Positions 33,179 to 43,083 of a DNA stretch of 64,000 bases are shown piece by piece. A program made the translations under genes and the position numbers. Positions within the stretch are counted from its first letter, which is position 1; the number at the start of each line of letters is the position of its first letter. The DNA is taken from positions 216,167,059-216,231,058 of the forward strand of contig BTPG01000001.1 of assembly GCA_036245525.1 (NCBI GenBank). Reading direction: 5' to 3'. The DNA comes from Semisulcospira habei (lineage: Eukaryota > Mollusca > Gastropoda > Semisulcospiridae). The notes beneath the pieces were generated by a model. The model had not been told where the DNA came from and did no database searches. It worked only from the letters and a program-made list of their open reading frames with translations.

Positions 33179-36100
33179 TGTGCTTGCGTGTTGGCTGTTA
33201 GCCTTTTCATTGTATCAGCACTTAGAGCTAATTTTAGAATAAGCGCTTAACAAATCTCCTTTATTATTATTATTATATTATTATTATTATTATTATAAAC
33301 CTGGACGCATTGAAATTGCAAACAATGTTGCAGGGGTAGGGTAAACAGCGATGCTGCTCTGGAGACCTTGCAACAGGCTCTGCTGTCCATCAACCGCAAA
33401 CGTAAACTGGTGCCTTGGGACACACTGCCTGATCTACCACCACACAAGGTGAGACAGGTGCCTTTAAAGGGTTGGTTCACAAAGGTGCACCTTCAGCTAT
33501 GGCTGCAGTGCTGTTACCCTTGAAGATATGCAAAGACTACAGAGTATCAATGTTCACAGGACCTTCCAGAATGACAGACAACTCCTGTGGCTTTATCATT
33601 ATATGGACATTTACTTCATTCATTGCTGCATATTTTTAGAGAAACTTTAGGTGACTGGATTCCAGTTTTAAAGGGTACTATAAAACACAGAAGTGGTGTT
33701 GATATACCATAATTTCTAATGATTCTCAAACGTCACCCTGGTTCCCCGAGAGCTGCGCTTGTCAGAGCGTAGCTCTCCGGGAACCAGCTGAAGTTTGAGA
33801 ATGTGAGTGGTGAGGTCTGTCAAGAAAGGCTGCCTCAGTATGCAAACGCTCTACTGCTATGCTATATATACTACCTCAGTATGCAAACGCTCTACTGCTA
33901 TGCTATATATACTACCTCAGTATGCAAACGCTCTACTGCTATGCTATATATACTGATGAGAAAAAGAAATGTGACATTTTTGGAACCATCCGAAACACTT
34001 TAATGTTTCTGATGGTTCCAAAAATGTTGCATTTCTTTTGCTCGTCAGTATATTATACTCAACCCATAGCCCTGAATTTTTCTGTTCTAGCCAGTGCCGT
34101 TTATAGGGGAGATGCACATCAGCTGGACATAGTGTGGTGGTTTTACAATACTTGTACATAAATCAGCTGGTCTTTTGAGTTGGAACCTCACATCTGTAGG
34201 CTGTATATGGAACAGCTCAGGCATTTACATTTATGTTCAACTGTACATGGGCGAAATTTAATTATTTATTATTCAATTATTTACCCTTTTGGCTGTCGAT
34301 AGCAGTTTTTGTGACAGTGAATTATCGCGACAATAAACGTTGCCGACAGCCAAAGGGTCAAAGTTTGTTTTGCTTTCTTGATTCCAGCCCTCGGCTTGTG
34401 TGATGAATGATGATACCCCAGGCAAGACCGTCCAGTGTTCGGATGAATTACCACCTCTCCCCAAGGCTTGCCGATGTATGATCGCGCTTTGGAAAACCTC
34501 CCAGTCCTCGGCTGTAAAGCTCCATTCTGGACTCATTGGGACGACCACCACAGAGCAGGAAGGTAGAGGCGAGGACTCAGGACAGTTTTTGTCACATGCC
34601 TCTCTAGAAGAAACCCCAAACTCGACAACTTCAAGAGAAACAGGCAGAGGACCTCCACACCAGACAGCTTCTAGCCAGACAGGCGGTGACAACACGTATT
34701 TGGCTGCAAGGGGCGATGCTGATTCCAGACAGTGTACAGAAAATGCTGAGGCAGCATCAAACACTATGACAGATATTTCAGAATCCAGTGCTTCAGTGTG
34801 TGTGAAGGGTTCAGACGACAGGAAATCTGCAGAGAGCTCCTTAAAAACGTTTTCAAGCGACAAGTCAGAAGGTAGAGGAGAACTGTCAGAATGTGCGTCA
34901 AAGGCCCATAGTACTGTGTCTGTCCCCAGCGCAGGCTGCAGTTTGCGTACAACACACAAGGATGATTCTGTCAGAACATTTGCTGGCAGCTCAGAGTTCC
35001 TGGGAGATTTCCCTGTCGATGATGGTGACGATTTTGAAATGGAAACCATTCCGGGCATGTCTACCATGTCGTATCTCCAACAGCCATCCTCAAAAACAGG
35101 CAGGGTAGACAGGCTGTCAGCAAGCTCTTCCAGTCATGCACAATTTAACCCCCCTGTGCCAGCAGCCACCAGCACTGTAAACAGCACAATCACACATTCT
35201 GTAAACAGTCCCGGTGGCTGCGGGCACCAGGGGGTTAAGGACAGTACAAAGGTACAGTCGCCTGGTGATAGTAAGATGTCACAGCTGTTTCGAGCAGTCC
35301 CTGCAAGTTCAAACCAAGCCATGAAACGGCCCGCCACGCTGTCCAGTCTCCCCAAACATTCATCCACCAAAGTCCCAGCTATCGGTCAGAAAAGAAAACT
35401 TACGAAGGCTTCTTCAGGAGAAACGTCCCAACTTCAGAAAACTGTGCGCACACCTCCGTCAAAACAGCCTACTCTTGAAACTTTCACACAAGCTTCAACG
35501 TCTTCTTCAAAAGCTCGGCCGTCGGGAGAGAAGAATTGTGTTAGCACATCCAGCGACTTCAAACAGCCGTGTGCAAAGAAGATGGGGGACGGCTCAGAGA
35601 ATGGCCAGAGTGCGATTCTGCCATCGTGTCCCTTGTGCCAGATTGAGTTCTCCAAAGGGTGAGTGTGACGTGTACATCAGCATGTGTTAATCCATTCAGC
35701 CCTGGCGCCCTGCTGCAGGAGATGGATCGACCATGACAATTCAAGCTGATCTGCCACTACCCTTGAATTGTCATGGTCGATCCATCTCCTGCATCTGGTA
35801 CACAGTCATTAGGTGGCCCATCCAAAATTTAGGACGTGTGGCCTGTGTGTTGAGGTAGTCCTGTTTATGTCCCCCTTGCATATGTAGTGAGCAGCTTGCA
35901 GTATATTTTTGCAAGTGCCACTTGCCTAGGCTCCCATTTTCACAGCAGTTTAATCCCCATGTACACATGGCCACAGTTGGGAGTTGGGGGGGGGGGGGGG
36001 GGGTGGAAGAGGGGTAATTGGGTAATTGTAGAAGTTTACATGATAGTTGGTACTGAACACAAATATGAAGTGTTTTGATGCATGTGCATACCCTGTTTGT

Positions 36101-36245
36101 GATTGTGATGGTTATGAATTTCAGTGGATTAGAGCTGCACGATGACATGTTACGTGTTCTCAATGGTTTCAGGATGACCCAGATGGATATAGATGGTCAC
36201 ATAGCCACGTGTCTCTCGGCCAGCAGTGATGACATTGTGTGGTGA
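30967..36245 (+). CDS. FAAP20: FAAP20-like protein with C-terminal UBZ4 zinc finger (five exons, 565 aa)
   Basis: FAAP20 is the Fanconi core-complex subunit that binds FANCA and reads ubiquitin at interstrand crosslinks in the nucleus. Joined exons: 30967-31008, 32537-32733, 33334-33448, 34388-35658, 36173-36245; all introns are GT-AG and phases agree (1698 nt). The last 34 residues carry C532, C535, H551, C555 and end in D-x-V-W565; the spacing, the TQMDID helix and the terminal Trp match human FAAP20, where that Trp contacts ubiquitin. The rest is low-complexity and Ser/Thr-rich, with an acidic patch (DDGDDFEMETIPGM). At 565 aa it is about three times the human length (180). I could not place the FANCA-binding part with confidence. 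Other UBZ4 proteins are possible. Exon 1 is the least certain. Confidence 0.65.
31445..31560. mobile_element. Decayed family A hairpin in intron 1
   Basis: ATGATAGTTCAAAGATGG ... CAGGCACCACCC. Both arms are heavily mutated. Confidence 0.5.
31634..32036 (+). mobile_element. Family A4 element interrupted by A3, intron 1
   Basis: Left part GTAACCCATTTCATCTTGAG to GCATTTTAG; right part AGGGTGATGCCAGAATAGC to TATCAGGATGAAAAGG. The two parts join into one A4 element if 31730-31929 is removed at TTAA. Confidence 0.88.
31730..31929 (+). mobile_element. Family A3 element nested in A4, TTAA on both sides
   Basis: TTAACTCATTCTACCCC at 31730 to GGGGTAGAAGGAGTTAA ending at 31929. The terminal 13 bp are inverted repeats with one mismatch. 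Contains the A core hairpin with GATGCCAG arms. Confidence 0.92.
32037..32536. other. Intron 1, 3' part
   Basis: Unique AT-rich intron sequence with no element recognised. Confidence 0.6.
32537..32733 (+). CDS. FAAP20: FAAP20-like exon 2
   Basis: Acceptor TTACTTTTCAG, donor GGTGAGTT. Encodes TSVSKQSSPSADNK to VSKIVVPTTG. Contains an acidic VVELLDDSDNPG stretch. Leaves two bases for the next exon. Confidence 0.7.
32775..32850. mobile_element. Family B hairpin, intron 2
   Basis: CAAGAGGCAAAGATCCTCAT ... ATGAGGATCTGTGCCTCTTG around a GCAGTTGC apex. Confidence 0.85.
33001..33103 (-). mobile_element. Family A1 fragment, reversed, intron 2
   Basis: GAGGTGTCACTTGACAACTA, TGTACCAGTTGCAGG and one hairpin arm up to GGCACCTGAT. 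Second arm missing. An (ATT)n run follows at 33262-33296. Confidence 0.7.
33334..33448 (+). CDS. FAAP20: FAAP20-like exon 3
   Basis: Acceptor ATGTTGCAG, donor AAGGTGAGA. Encodes RVNSDAALETLQQALLSINR and KRKLVPWDTLPDLPPHK, a short helix then a proline-rich turn with one Trp. 115 nt; consumes the two carried bases and ends in phase 0. Confidence 0.7.
33719..33802. repeat. Family J hairpin, intron 3
   Basis: GATTCTCAAAC + CTGGTTCCCCGAGAGCT and complement AGCTCTCCGGGAACCAG + GTTTGAGAATG. Confidence 0.8.
33833..33955. repeat. 41-bp tandem repeat, three copies, intron 3
   Basis: CCTCAGTATGCAAACGCTCT + ACTGCTATGCTATATATACTA, period 41. The unit ends in TATATATACT, which is also the start of the adjoining family D hairpin. 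Confidence 0.95.
33943..34058. repeat. Family D hairpin, intron 3
   Basis: TATATACTGATGAGAAAAAG ... TTGGAACCATC and complement GATGGTTCCAAAAATGTTGC ... CGTCAGTATAT. Long imperfect palindrome of about 115 bp. Confidence 0.85.
34279..34361. mobile_element. Family C hairpin just before exon 4
   Basis: TTTACCCTTTTGGCTGTCG ... CCGACAGCCAAAGGGTCA, with TCGCGACAA in the centre. Its right end is 26 bp upstream of the exon 4 acceptor. Confidence 0.85.
34388..35658 (+). CDS. FAAP20: FAAP20-like exon 4 (large coding exon)
   Basis: Acceptor CTTTCTTGATTCCAG, donor GGGTGAGTG. Encodes 423 residues, Ser/Thr/Lys-rich and probably disordered, ending with the first zinc ligands CPLCQIEFSK. An acidic motif GDFPVDDGDDFEMETIPGM lies near the middle. 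Residues 372-401 are encoded by a family I hairpin element. Confidence 0.8.
35145..35238. mobile_element. Family I hairpin inside coding exon 4, in frame
   Basis: TTAACCCCCCTGTGCC at 35145 and GGCACCAGGGGGTTAA ending at 35238, with CAGCAGCCACC/GGTGGCTGCGG and CTGTAAACAG repeated on the inner arms. Element plus one TTAA is 90 bp, exactly 30 codons, without a stop. Other family I copies lie outside genes at 44252 and 54080. Confidence 0.82.
35687..35855 (+). mobile_element. Family A1 element in intron 4, core shortened
   Basis: TTAATCCATTCAGCCCTGG at 35687. Arms CCATGACAATTCAAG / CTTGAATTGTCATGG are matched at a base that differs from other A1 copies. The left core is deleted. Begins 29 bp after the exon 4 donor. 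Confidence 0.85.
35983..36004. repeat. Poly-G tract, intron 4
   Basis: About 20 consecutive G residues after GGGAGTT. Confidence 0.9.
36173..36245 (+). CDS. FAAP20: FAAP20-like exon 5 (end of the UBZ4 finger)
   Basis: Acceptor CAATGGTTTCAG. Encodes MTQMDIDGHIATCLSASSDD + IVW and TGA. Supplies H551, C555 and the terminal Trp. The intron splits the finger between its zinc-ligand pairs. Confidence 0.8.
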
Positions 36246-36314
36246 ATGGTGAACATCGGAGATCAGCGGTGAAGTTGTACACAGTGAGCAGTGGAGGGGG
36301 TGAGTGGTTCCAGT

Positions 36315-36665
36315 TTAACCCCTTCACTGACAATGGGCGCAAATTGTGTCCTTTATATAAAAGCAGGGCAGTGCAACAAGGAATGATCCCGTCAATCCAA
36401 GGAATGCAGTATGACTAGGGTCAGCAAGAGGCAAAAAACCTCGTGAGCCCCCGCATCTGCTGTAAGTTAGTTCATCTGCTGTAAGTTAGTGCATCTGCTG
36501 TAAGTTAGTGCATCTGCGGTAAGTTAGTGCATCTGCGGTAAGTTAGTGCATCTGCGGTAAGTTAGTGCATCTGCGGTAAGTTAGTGCATCTGCAGGGACT
36601 CATGAGGTTCTTTGCCTCTTGTAGATGGGTGGTTTTTGCGTTGTTCCGATATTGAAGGGGTTTCT
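36315..36665. mobile_element. Family B element with tandem repeat in the loop
   Basis: TTAACCCCTTCACTGACAAT at 36315; left hairpin arm CAAGAGGCAAAAAACCTCGT at 36426, right arm ACTCATGAGGTTCTTTGCCT ending near 36618; right end ATTGAAGGGG near 36660. The loop is an array of 19-bp units. Confidence 0.88.
36454..36593. repeat. 19-bp tandem repeat in a family B loop
   Basis: Seven units of CATCTGCKGTAAGTTAGTG (K is T in the first three, G in the last four), then CATCTGC of an eighth. The unit starts where the normal GCAGTTGC apex would lie. Confidence 0.96.
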
Positions 36666-37229
36666 CACCTTATATGCAGTGAGTGTTACAGTTTACAGGT
36701 TTGGTCATGCTATGTGATAAACCGAGCATAGAAAATTGTCCATTTCATCCTGGCTAGTGACGCTCACTTGATGAAAAGCAACCCTTTCAAGCTGCTTGTC
36801 GCTGGATGCCGATACAGACATCCACCATGCAAAACAAACAGCAGACAAATGTCAGTATTGCTGCTCGTTTTCTTTATTCATTCAAGGCATCCACAATAGC
36901 TGTGGAAGTGTTGTTTGGCGTTGCTAGCAGCAACACTGTACGACATTTTGGTAGCTATCGATGTGGGGTGCCTTGAATCATGAGTTTACAATCTGTAAGA
37001 GGTGTGTGTGTGTGTGCGTGTGTGTGTGCGTGCGTGCGTGCAGGCAGCTGTATCGTTGCACGTTATGTTGTAAAACTTAGAAACTGTGCTATAAAACAAC
37101 TAAAAGGCGGTTTCACGGTAGAGGTAGTGGTCGTTGAGGGGAAGCAATCGATTTGTAGTCTGGCACATTGTGATAAACAGTAGTTGTTTCCCCTTCATTG
37201 TGATGCCGTCTCTTTGTGGGTTTGTTTTT
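36666..37229. other. Downstream of the FAAP20-like gene
   Basis: Unique sequence with a short GT microsatellite at 37000-37041. No gene recognised. Confidence 0.5.
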
Positions 37230-37432
37230 TTAACCCATTGGATCCTGAGGCTGATGTTTTTGAAAAGCTGTTTATTGTCCTACATTACAATTAGGAGATA
37301 GATCAACAATTTAGTTCAAGGGTGGTGTTAGAATAGCTTGGCGCCTCAAGCGCCAAGCTATTCTGGCACCACCCTTGAACTATCATAGTCAAATTTAATT
37401 TGAGCATAAGGTGTATGAGTGAAAAGGGTTAA
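37230..37432 (+). mobile_element. Family A4 element, complete, TTAA on both sides
   Basis: TTAACCCATTGGATCCTGAG at 37230 to GAGTGAAAAGGGTTAA ending 37432, with the A core GAATAGC/GCTATTC. Confidence 0.92.
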
Positions 37433-37496
37433 ACTAGGTCTATAAACAAGCATGAAGGTGCAGCGTTCCTAGCATTGGTAGGGTTAATTTTACTTT

Positions 37497-37880
37497 GAAG
37501 CCTAGCTAGCAACATATATTCAGTCCCCCACCCGGGTCTGCCCTGAGGGACTTGGGTGGGGTTAACTACTCTTTAGTTCCCAGGGTCACCCTGGTCAGCC
37601 CCAGAGGGTGGGATTTCCCCTCTATTCTGGGGCAGGTGTTTCTGCCTACCCTTGGTCCATTCACCTGTATTTTCCTTTTTTAAACTCTCCATACTGTCTG
37701 CGCTGCCTGTAGCTCTTGTATTGGATGTGTGTTGCTAAATGGTCTTTTCTTTATTTAGCGTATTAGACCAGCTGGCGACATACATTCAATATTCTGTTTA
37801 GTTGGGTTTTTTTCCACAAGCAGTGCAGGCACGTCCAGAGAAAGTCTTGTTGCTGTCGGGACGTTAAGCAATGTACAGCC
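37497..37880 (-). repeat. Dispersed repeat R, single copy
   Basis: Reverse complement of the sequence duplicated at 62565-63365. Shared landmarks: TGCTGTCGGGACGTTAAGCA, TTCACCTGTATTTTCC and GGTCACCCTGGTCAGCC. May be a SINE-type or composite repeat. Confidence 0.8.
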
Positions 37881-38149
37881 AACCAGCATATTATATTCAG
37901 TGCTCTGTTTGTGTTCACAGCTCAGCTGTTGGGATGTTAAACAGTGTGCAGTTAATCAGCCAGACTTTCGCATTACATTGTTTGCTGTTTTGTTTTTGCA
38001 GTGTTAGTTTGTATGGAGTTGTACCATCACACTTTCAGCTGCATGCTCGAAACTTTCACCAACAGTTTTTCTCTGCGCGTGTGTGTGTGAGTTGTTTGTT
38101 TTTTTGTTTACGCGCAAAGCAAAAGTGAGTCTGTGTTTTGGGCCAGTGG

Positions 38150-39245
38150 TCATCCGTCCGTCAGCCGTCGTCCGTGGTAAACTTTAACGTTGGCATTTTC
38201 TCGGAGACTATTCAAGCCACAGTGTTCAAATTTGACCCAAGGATACTTTGTGGCAAGATCTTTCTGAACATACCAATTTGAGTGACTTTTCATAAAGGTC
38301 AAGGTTACGGGATCAGGGAAAAAAAGCCATATTTTGACATAATTTATTTTTTCTCAAATACTATTCACAACTTCAAAACCAAACTTGGTCCAAAGATACC
38401 TGATGATAAGACCTTTTTTGTGCATAATAATTGGGTTGATCCCTCGGAAAGGTCAAGGGTCACACAAAAGCTCAGGAAATAGGTGAAAAATAGCCATATT
38501 TTGACAAAAGATGTTTTTTCTCAAATATATTCACAACTTCAAACCCAAACTTGCTAAAGAGATACCTGATGGTAAGACCAATCTATGCATACTAATTTGG
38601 ATGACCCCTCAGAAAGGGCAAGGGTCACAAGAGCTCAAAAAATAGGTTCAAAATAGCCATATTTTGACAAAAGATGTTTTTTCTCAAGTACCATTCACAA
38701 CTTCAAACCCAAACTTGCTACAGAAACACCTGATGGGTAGACCTTTCTATGCATACTAATTTGGTTGATTCTTCAGAAAGGTCAAGGGTCACAAGAGCTC
38801 AGGAAATAGCACAAAATAGCCATATTTTGACAAAAGATGTTTTTTTCTAAAATACTAATCACAACTTCAAACCCACATTTGGTACAGAGATACCTGATGG
38901 TAAGACTTATCTATGCATACTAATTTGGATGACCACTCAGAAAGTTCAATTGTCACAAGAAGCCTGCAAATGTTTGATAAAATTGTAGGTGTTATCAACA
39001 TGTTTGCAAATTTGATATCAAATTTGGCACAAAGGTTGCTGATGATAGACCCTATACATGCTAATTTAGTCGACTCATCGCAAAGGGTGAGGGGGGGGGG
39101 GGAGGGGGAGGGGGTTGACAGATATGTGGAAAATGTTTGCATTTTGAGAAAACATGGTTTTTGCTGGTGCAGAAGCCAGCCCTTTACTTATTGTCACAAA
39201 GGTCTGACATAGGTCATACATGTGAGCCATAATGGCTTTGCCTTT
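38150..39245 (+). repeat. Tandem repeat of about 163 bp
   Basis: Four to five units starting near 38297, 38451, 38617, 38780 and 38943, each with GGTCAAGGGTCAC, CCATATTTTGACAAAAGATG and ACAACTTCAAACCCAAACTT. The last part is related to 29830-30092. A poly-G run lies at 39089-39103. Confidence 0.9.
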
Positions 39246-39532
39246 CTTGTTTACATTTTATTTTGGCCCTACGTTTGCCATCATGTGCAAGTAGCATGGA
39301 AATGGCAAAGGAAGTGAAAATTGACAACAGAATTTGAATCAGCCCTGTAATCAGAGGTAGAATCAATGCTGAATCAATAGTTTGAGATGTGATTACCGGT
39401 AATTTGTTCTCTGCTTCTCCGGTCAAAGTTCATTGGCAGAGCAATCCGAGGACAGGTTGTATTGGCCATTTGATCAGGCCTGATACTGTATTTGATGTGG
39501 GTTTTTTTCCATTCTGAGGCATAATTATTTGT

Positions 39533-39741
39533 TTAACTCATTCAGCCCGACGGCCGTATTTCCCAAATTTTGGAGGCGTCATCTAATGACTATGCGTCAG
39601 TTGCAGGAGATGGATCGACCATAATTCAAGGGCAGTGCCAGATTAGCTTGGCGCTGACAGGGGCCAGGCTAATCTGGCACTACCCTTGAATTATCATGGT
39701 GGACCCATCTCCTGCTATAGTGCGTCAGGGCTGAATGGGTT
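39533..39741 (-). mobile_element. Family A1 element, reversed
   Basis: TTAACTCATTCAGCCCGACG at 39533 ... GCGTCAGGGCTGAATGGGTT. The core has an internal change GGCGCTGAC / GGGGCCAGG. Confidence 0.9.
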
Positions 39742-39784
39742 CAAGATTGCCTACCGAGGAGCCAGAGAACACTTCAGTGTTTCC

Positions 39785-39832
39785 AGCGATTCCAAAAATG
39801 TCGCATTTCTTTTGCTCCTTAGTATAGTTTTA
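39785..39832. repeat. Family D half hairpin
   Basis: ATTCCAAAAATGTCGCATTT + CTTTTGCTCCTTAGTATAG: right arm only. Confidence 0.65.
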
Positions 39833-39863
39833 TTTGGCCCGTGTTTGACCGACACATTAGTGT

Positions 39864-40008
39864 TAACCCATTTAGCACAGAGTCCCTACAGCAGGAGATG
39901 GATCAACCATGATAATTCAAGGGTAGTCAATCCATCTCCTGCAACTGTTAGTCATTAGGCAACACCTCCAAAATTTGAGAAATGGGACCTTGGGGCTAGA
40001 AGGGTTAC
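39864..40008 (+). mobile_element. Family A1 element lacking its hairpin core
   Basis: TTAACCCATTTAGCACAGAG ... CATGATAATTCAAGGGTAG then directly TCAATCCATCTCCTGCAAC ... GAAGGGTTACC. Confidence 0.85.
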
Positions 40009-40534
40009 CACAGATTTATCAGTCAGGGCATTGTGCCCGTGATGCGTGAACAATATATTTGTGCAGCTCCCTTATGATTGATTTGGGCGTGTGTTTACTT
40101 TCCATTATTCTCCACTCCTGCAGGATATGTTTCCAACACCCACACACAACTGCTGATGGTGTTCATTTTTTTCTCTCTCACACACACTCACACAATAAAA
40201 CAATTATGGCACAACACCCTCTCGTCTTCCATCCCAGACAGACACCAAGACAGCGTTTTCAACATAACCACAGCTTCTTTACTTCGTATGTATATTAATA
40301 GCATGAGCTGCTACGTAAGCACCTAGTTACAAAGTGTCGTCCACTGTGTGTTTGCGTAACCAATCTTGTCACAGGAAAACAAACGTACGTAAACAAGCGA
40401 GATAAGTCAGCCTTCACAGAAACGGAGAAAAGAAATCGGCTACATTTACACACAGCCATGTACAGTTGCCTTATACCTAAACCCATCGCGCCCCCTCAAT
40501 CCGAGGACGCTGCTGGGGCTCTCTCCCGAAACAA
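40009..40534. other. Intergenic, nothing recognised
   Basis: Unique sequence. An AATAAAAC at 40194 could be a poly(A) signal for upstream plus-strand transcripts; this is only a possibility. Confidence 0.4.
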
Positions 40535-40620
40535 GAAGTGCAGATGCACATGAGCCCCAGCAACTGCAGCAATGAGAGACGCCACTGCGGGGACTCATGT
40601 AACTCTAGGTCTCTTGCACA
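40535..40620. mobile_element. Family B hairpin, decayed, enlarged loop
   Basis: GCACATGAGCCCCAGCAACT ... GCGGGGACTCATG and GTCTCTTGC, with an unrelated insert (GCAATGAGAGACGCC) at the apex. Confidence 0.65.
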
Positions 40621-40944
40621 CAGAAAGAGCTGGCTGAAAACTCCTGTACGTACATCACTGTTTTAGGGAGAGCTTCTTTCAAGAACAAAAACAGAATGAA
40701 CATTTTCTGAAAACAGATACTGGCTTTTTGAAATGTAACTATTTACATCACAATGTTCACATAATTATCATACACATATCTAAAGAAATGTAAGCACAAA
40801 ACTAGAAACAAAAGTGTGGGGGTACCTCGTGTGGTTTGATGCGTTTCAGCATGATACAAAACCAACCAACGCCCAACAAAAACTTGCACAGCCGTGTTTG
40901 GTTTGGTGATTCGGCGACAGTACTGACAAAAAGCGTTTGGCTCG

Positions 40945-41025
40945 GATCGCAGGAGAAGTGCCAGATTAGGCTGACATCTGGTAAGGCACCAAGCTAATCT
41001 GGCACTATCCTTGAACTCCTCCGCA
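40945..41025. mobile_element. Family A1 hairpin, decayed
   Basis: GAAGTGCCAGATTAGGCTG ... CACCAAGCTAATCTGGCACT without recognisable ends. Confidence 0.65.
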
Positions 41026-42324
41026 CAACACTTGGACTTTACAGACTATCACTGACTTAATGATGCTGCAGAGCTGAGCCACCAACAGTAAGAAAAAGTG
41101 GTCTAATTCAACTAATTACGATAACGTGCCACATGCCCAATTAGCAAATGAGGCGTTATTGTCTGATACGTAATGCGTTTGCACCATACCTCCAATTATG
41201 GCTTGTCTAAGCGACTGTCGGTGGCTCGGCTCTACACAGAAGACAAAAAGACGAAGATGAGGGTGCACATTAAAGATGACAGCTGACCTTGTAACACGCC
41301 TGTCAAAAACTATAAAGTTAAAACAACAAAATACAAATTAACAGCGATGAGCAACCGGGCATGTGTAAATGGTTACGAGACGTTCACAAATAAAACGGAC
41401 AATTTCCTAATGATTGCTACACTGGAACCCTGGTCTACCTCTGCCTGATTCAGCTCATGCAGATTTCGGCCAGCAAAAGGCCTAGGATTCTCACGAGCCA
41501 TTGCAGCTGCAGGGTACCCAATGCCTTTTGCTAGCTGGAAATTGGACGAAACTGCTGCAGTTTGCCTGACAAGCAACCAGAACCCAGTGTACATAGGCGA
41601 TCAGGCCGATGTCAGCCATAGTTGGCCCACACACAGCTGTGCTCGGGCTGATGGTGGCCCAATGACCTTTTGCGCATTGAGAAATATGCTTTTCTTTCCA
41701 GATTTAGTACACCAAACTTCTTGACAACTGAAATGGAAAGAAAAAGCGAGAACATCTTGTACCTCTGAAATGAGACACTGGTATCCCACCCACACTCTGT
41801 CAAACGGTGTTTTTCGCTTGCACCACATTTTGTTTTCTGGTGCAGAAATTTGTCGTCATTGTATAAGCAACTGTGTCTTTTGTGAATTGATGGGATGGTA
41901 CAAACTGCTCAGAACTTCAGAGCTATACTGGGTAGTGTCAGGTTTCAGGCACTACATCGCAGCACTGCCATTTGATCAAGACAATGTCCACAATTTGGTG
42001 CCGTCAACTCCAGTCTTGGGCGCAGATACCTCCCCATCACTAAGTGACAAAATGCTACCACAATGACGACTCGGTCATCGTTAACTCAAACATAGGGCCC
42101 ACCCCAAAAGGCCCTGCGTAATTTTGGATATCACAGTTGCCATAACAATATCATAGACGGGCAGGCCAGTCTCCAGTGCGCCTGTCTCCCCAATCAACAG
42201 AAACAGACAAAGGCAGTCTCTGCACCAACACTGCTACAATTAGTACAACGTCAAAATGTTAAAGGAGTGCTGATTTGATGAGCGGTTTCTTTCACGTCAT
42301 ATTCCAATGGTATAAATCATGTGT
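41026..42324. other. Intergenic, nothing firm
   Basis: Unique sequence. A weak hairpin (CAGCAAAAGGCC / GCCTTTTGCTAG) near 41474-41536 may be a decayed family B element. No coding region recognised. Confidence 0.4.
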
Positions 42325-42477
42325 GCTGGGGTCAGTTGCATGAGCGAGCCTAGCCCTGCACCAGACACTAAGCAAGATGCTCCGCTATAGTGGGCCCAGT
42401 GTTGTGGCGCGATAGCGGAGCACCTTGCTTGCTCACTGGCGCACGACTAGGCTCACTGACGCATCTGGTCCCTGGTT
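42325..42477. repeat. Family E hairpin
   Basis: GGTCAGTTGCATGAGCGAGC + CTAG ... CACTAAGCAAGATGCTCCGC and complement GCGGAGCACCTTGCTTGCTC ... ACTAGGCTCACTGAC. Relative at 52523. Confidence 0.75.
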
Positions 42478-42959
42478 TGTGATTTTACCCCTACAGCTCT
42501 GAGCTATAAGGTCCACAATGACACACCTGCACACAATTTCGTTCAAGTAACAACATTTATATGAATTTTTCACACATGAACAATGACAATGTATTGTAAA
42601 AATTTTGTACACTACAGTTTAAGAAATTTTTGTCTATTGTAACTACAATACTACTAACAGTTGCACCATTTTAAAGATGGATTCTCAATGCATGGTTGAA
42701 AATTCTCACAATCAGAAAAGATTTGTTGCTACATGGAACATTTGACAAATGTATGAGAAATGTATGGCTGAAAGCGTTCAAGTCATGCAACGTACATCGA
42801 GAAACACAACGGCATAATTTTCAGTAACAACACCGCTAAAAGGAACACGTACATGATGAAAGTATGTACACGATTCAATGGAATTTGATGTAACTGACCA
42901 CAAACCAACCATCCCAAAACAGAGCAAGTTAACGCGTGACATTGACAAGAGATGATCCT
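42478..42959. other. Intergenic, nothing recognised
   Basis: AT-rich unique sequence. Confidence 0.4.
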
Positions 42960-43083
42960 ACTGGTACAGTCATGGATGTCACAACACCTTACGCATGCAG
43001 CCACCAGCACTGTGGCTGTCAGGCTGGTACAGTCATGGATGTCACAACACCTTACGCATGCAGCCACCAGCACTGTGGCTGTG
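42960..43083. repeat. 62-bp tandem duplication
   Basis: CTGGTACAGTCATGGATGTC ... CAGCCACCAGCACTGTGGCT occurs twice (from 42960 and 43023). The GCATGCAGCCACCAGCACTG part resembles family I arms, and ATTAACCC follows at 43093. Confidence 0.9.

Noticed and set aside
33955..34020. Hammerhead ribozyme in the family D hairpin (CTGATGAG ... CGAAAC)
   Set aside because: The two core strands are not joined by a proper stem II, and other D copies lack the second strand. Chance resemblance.
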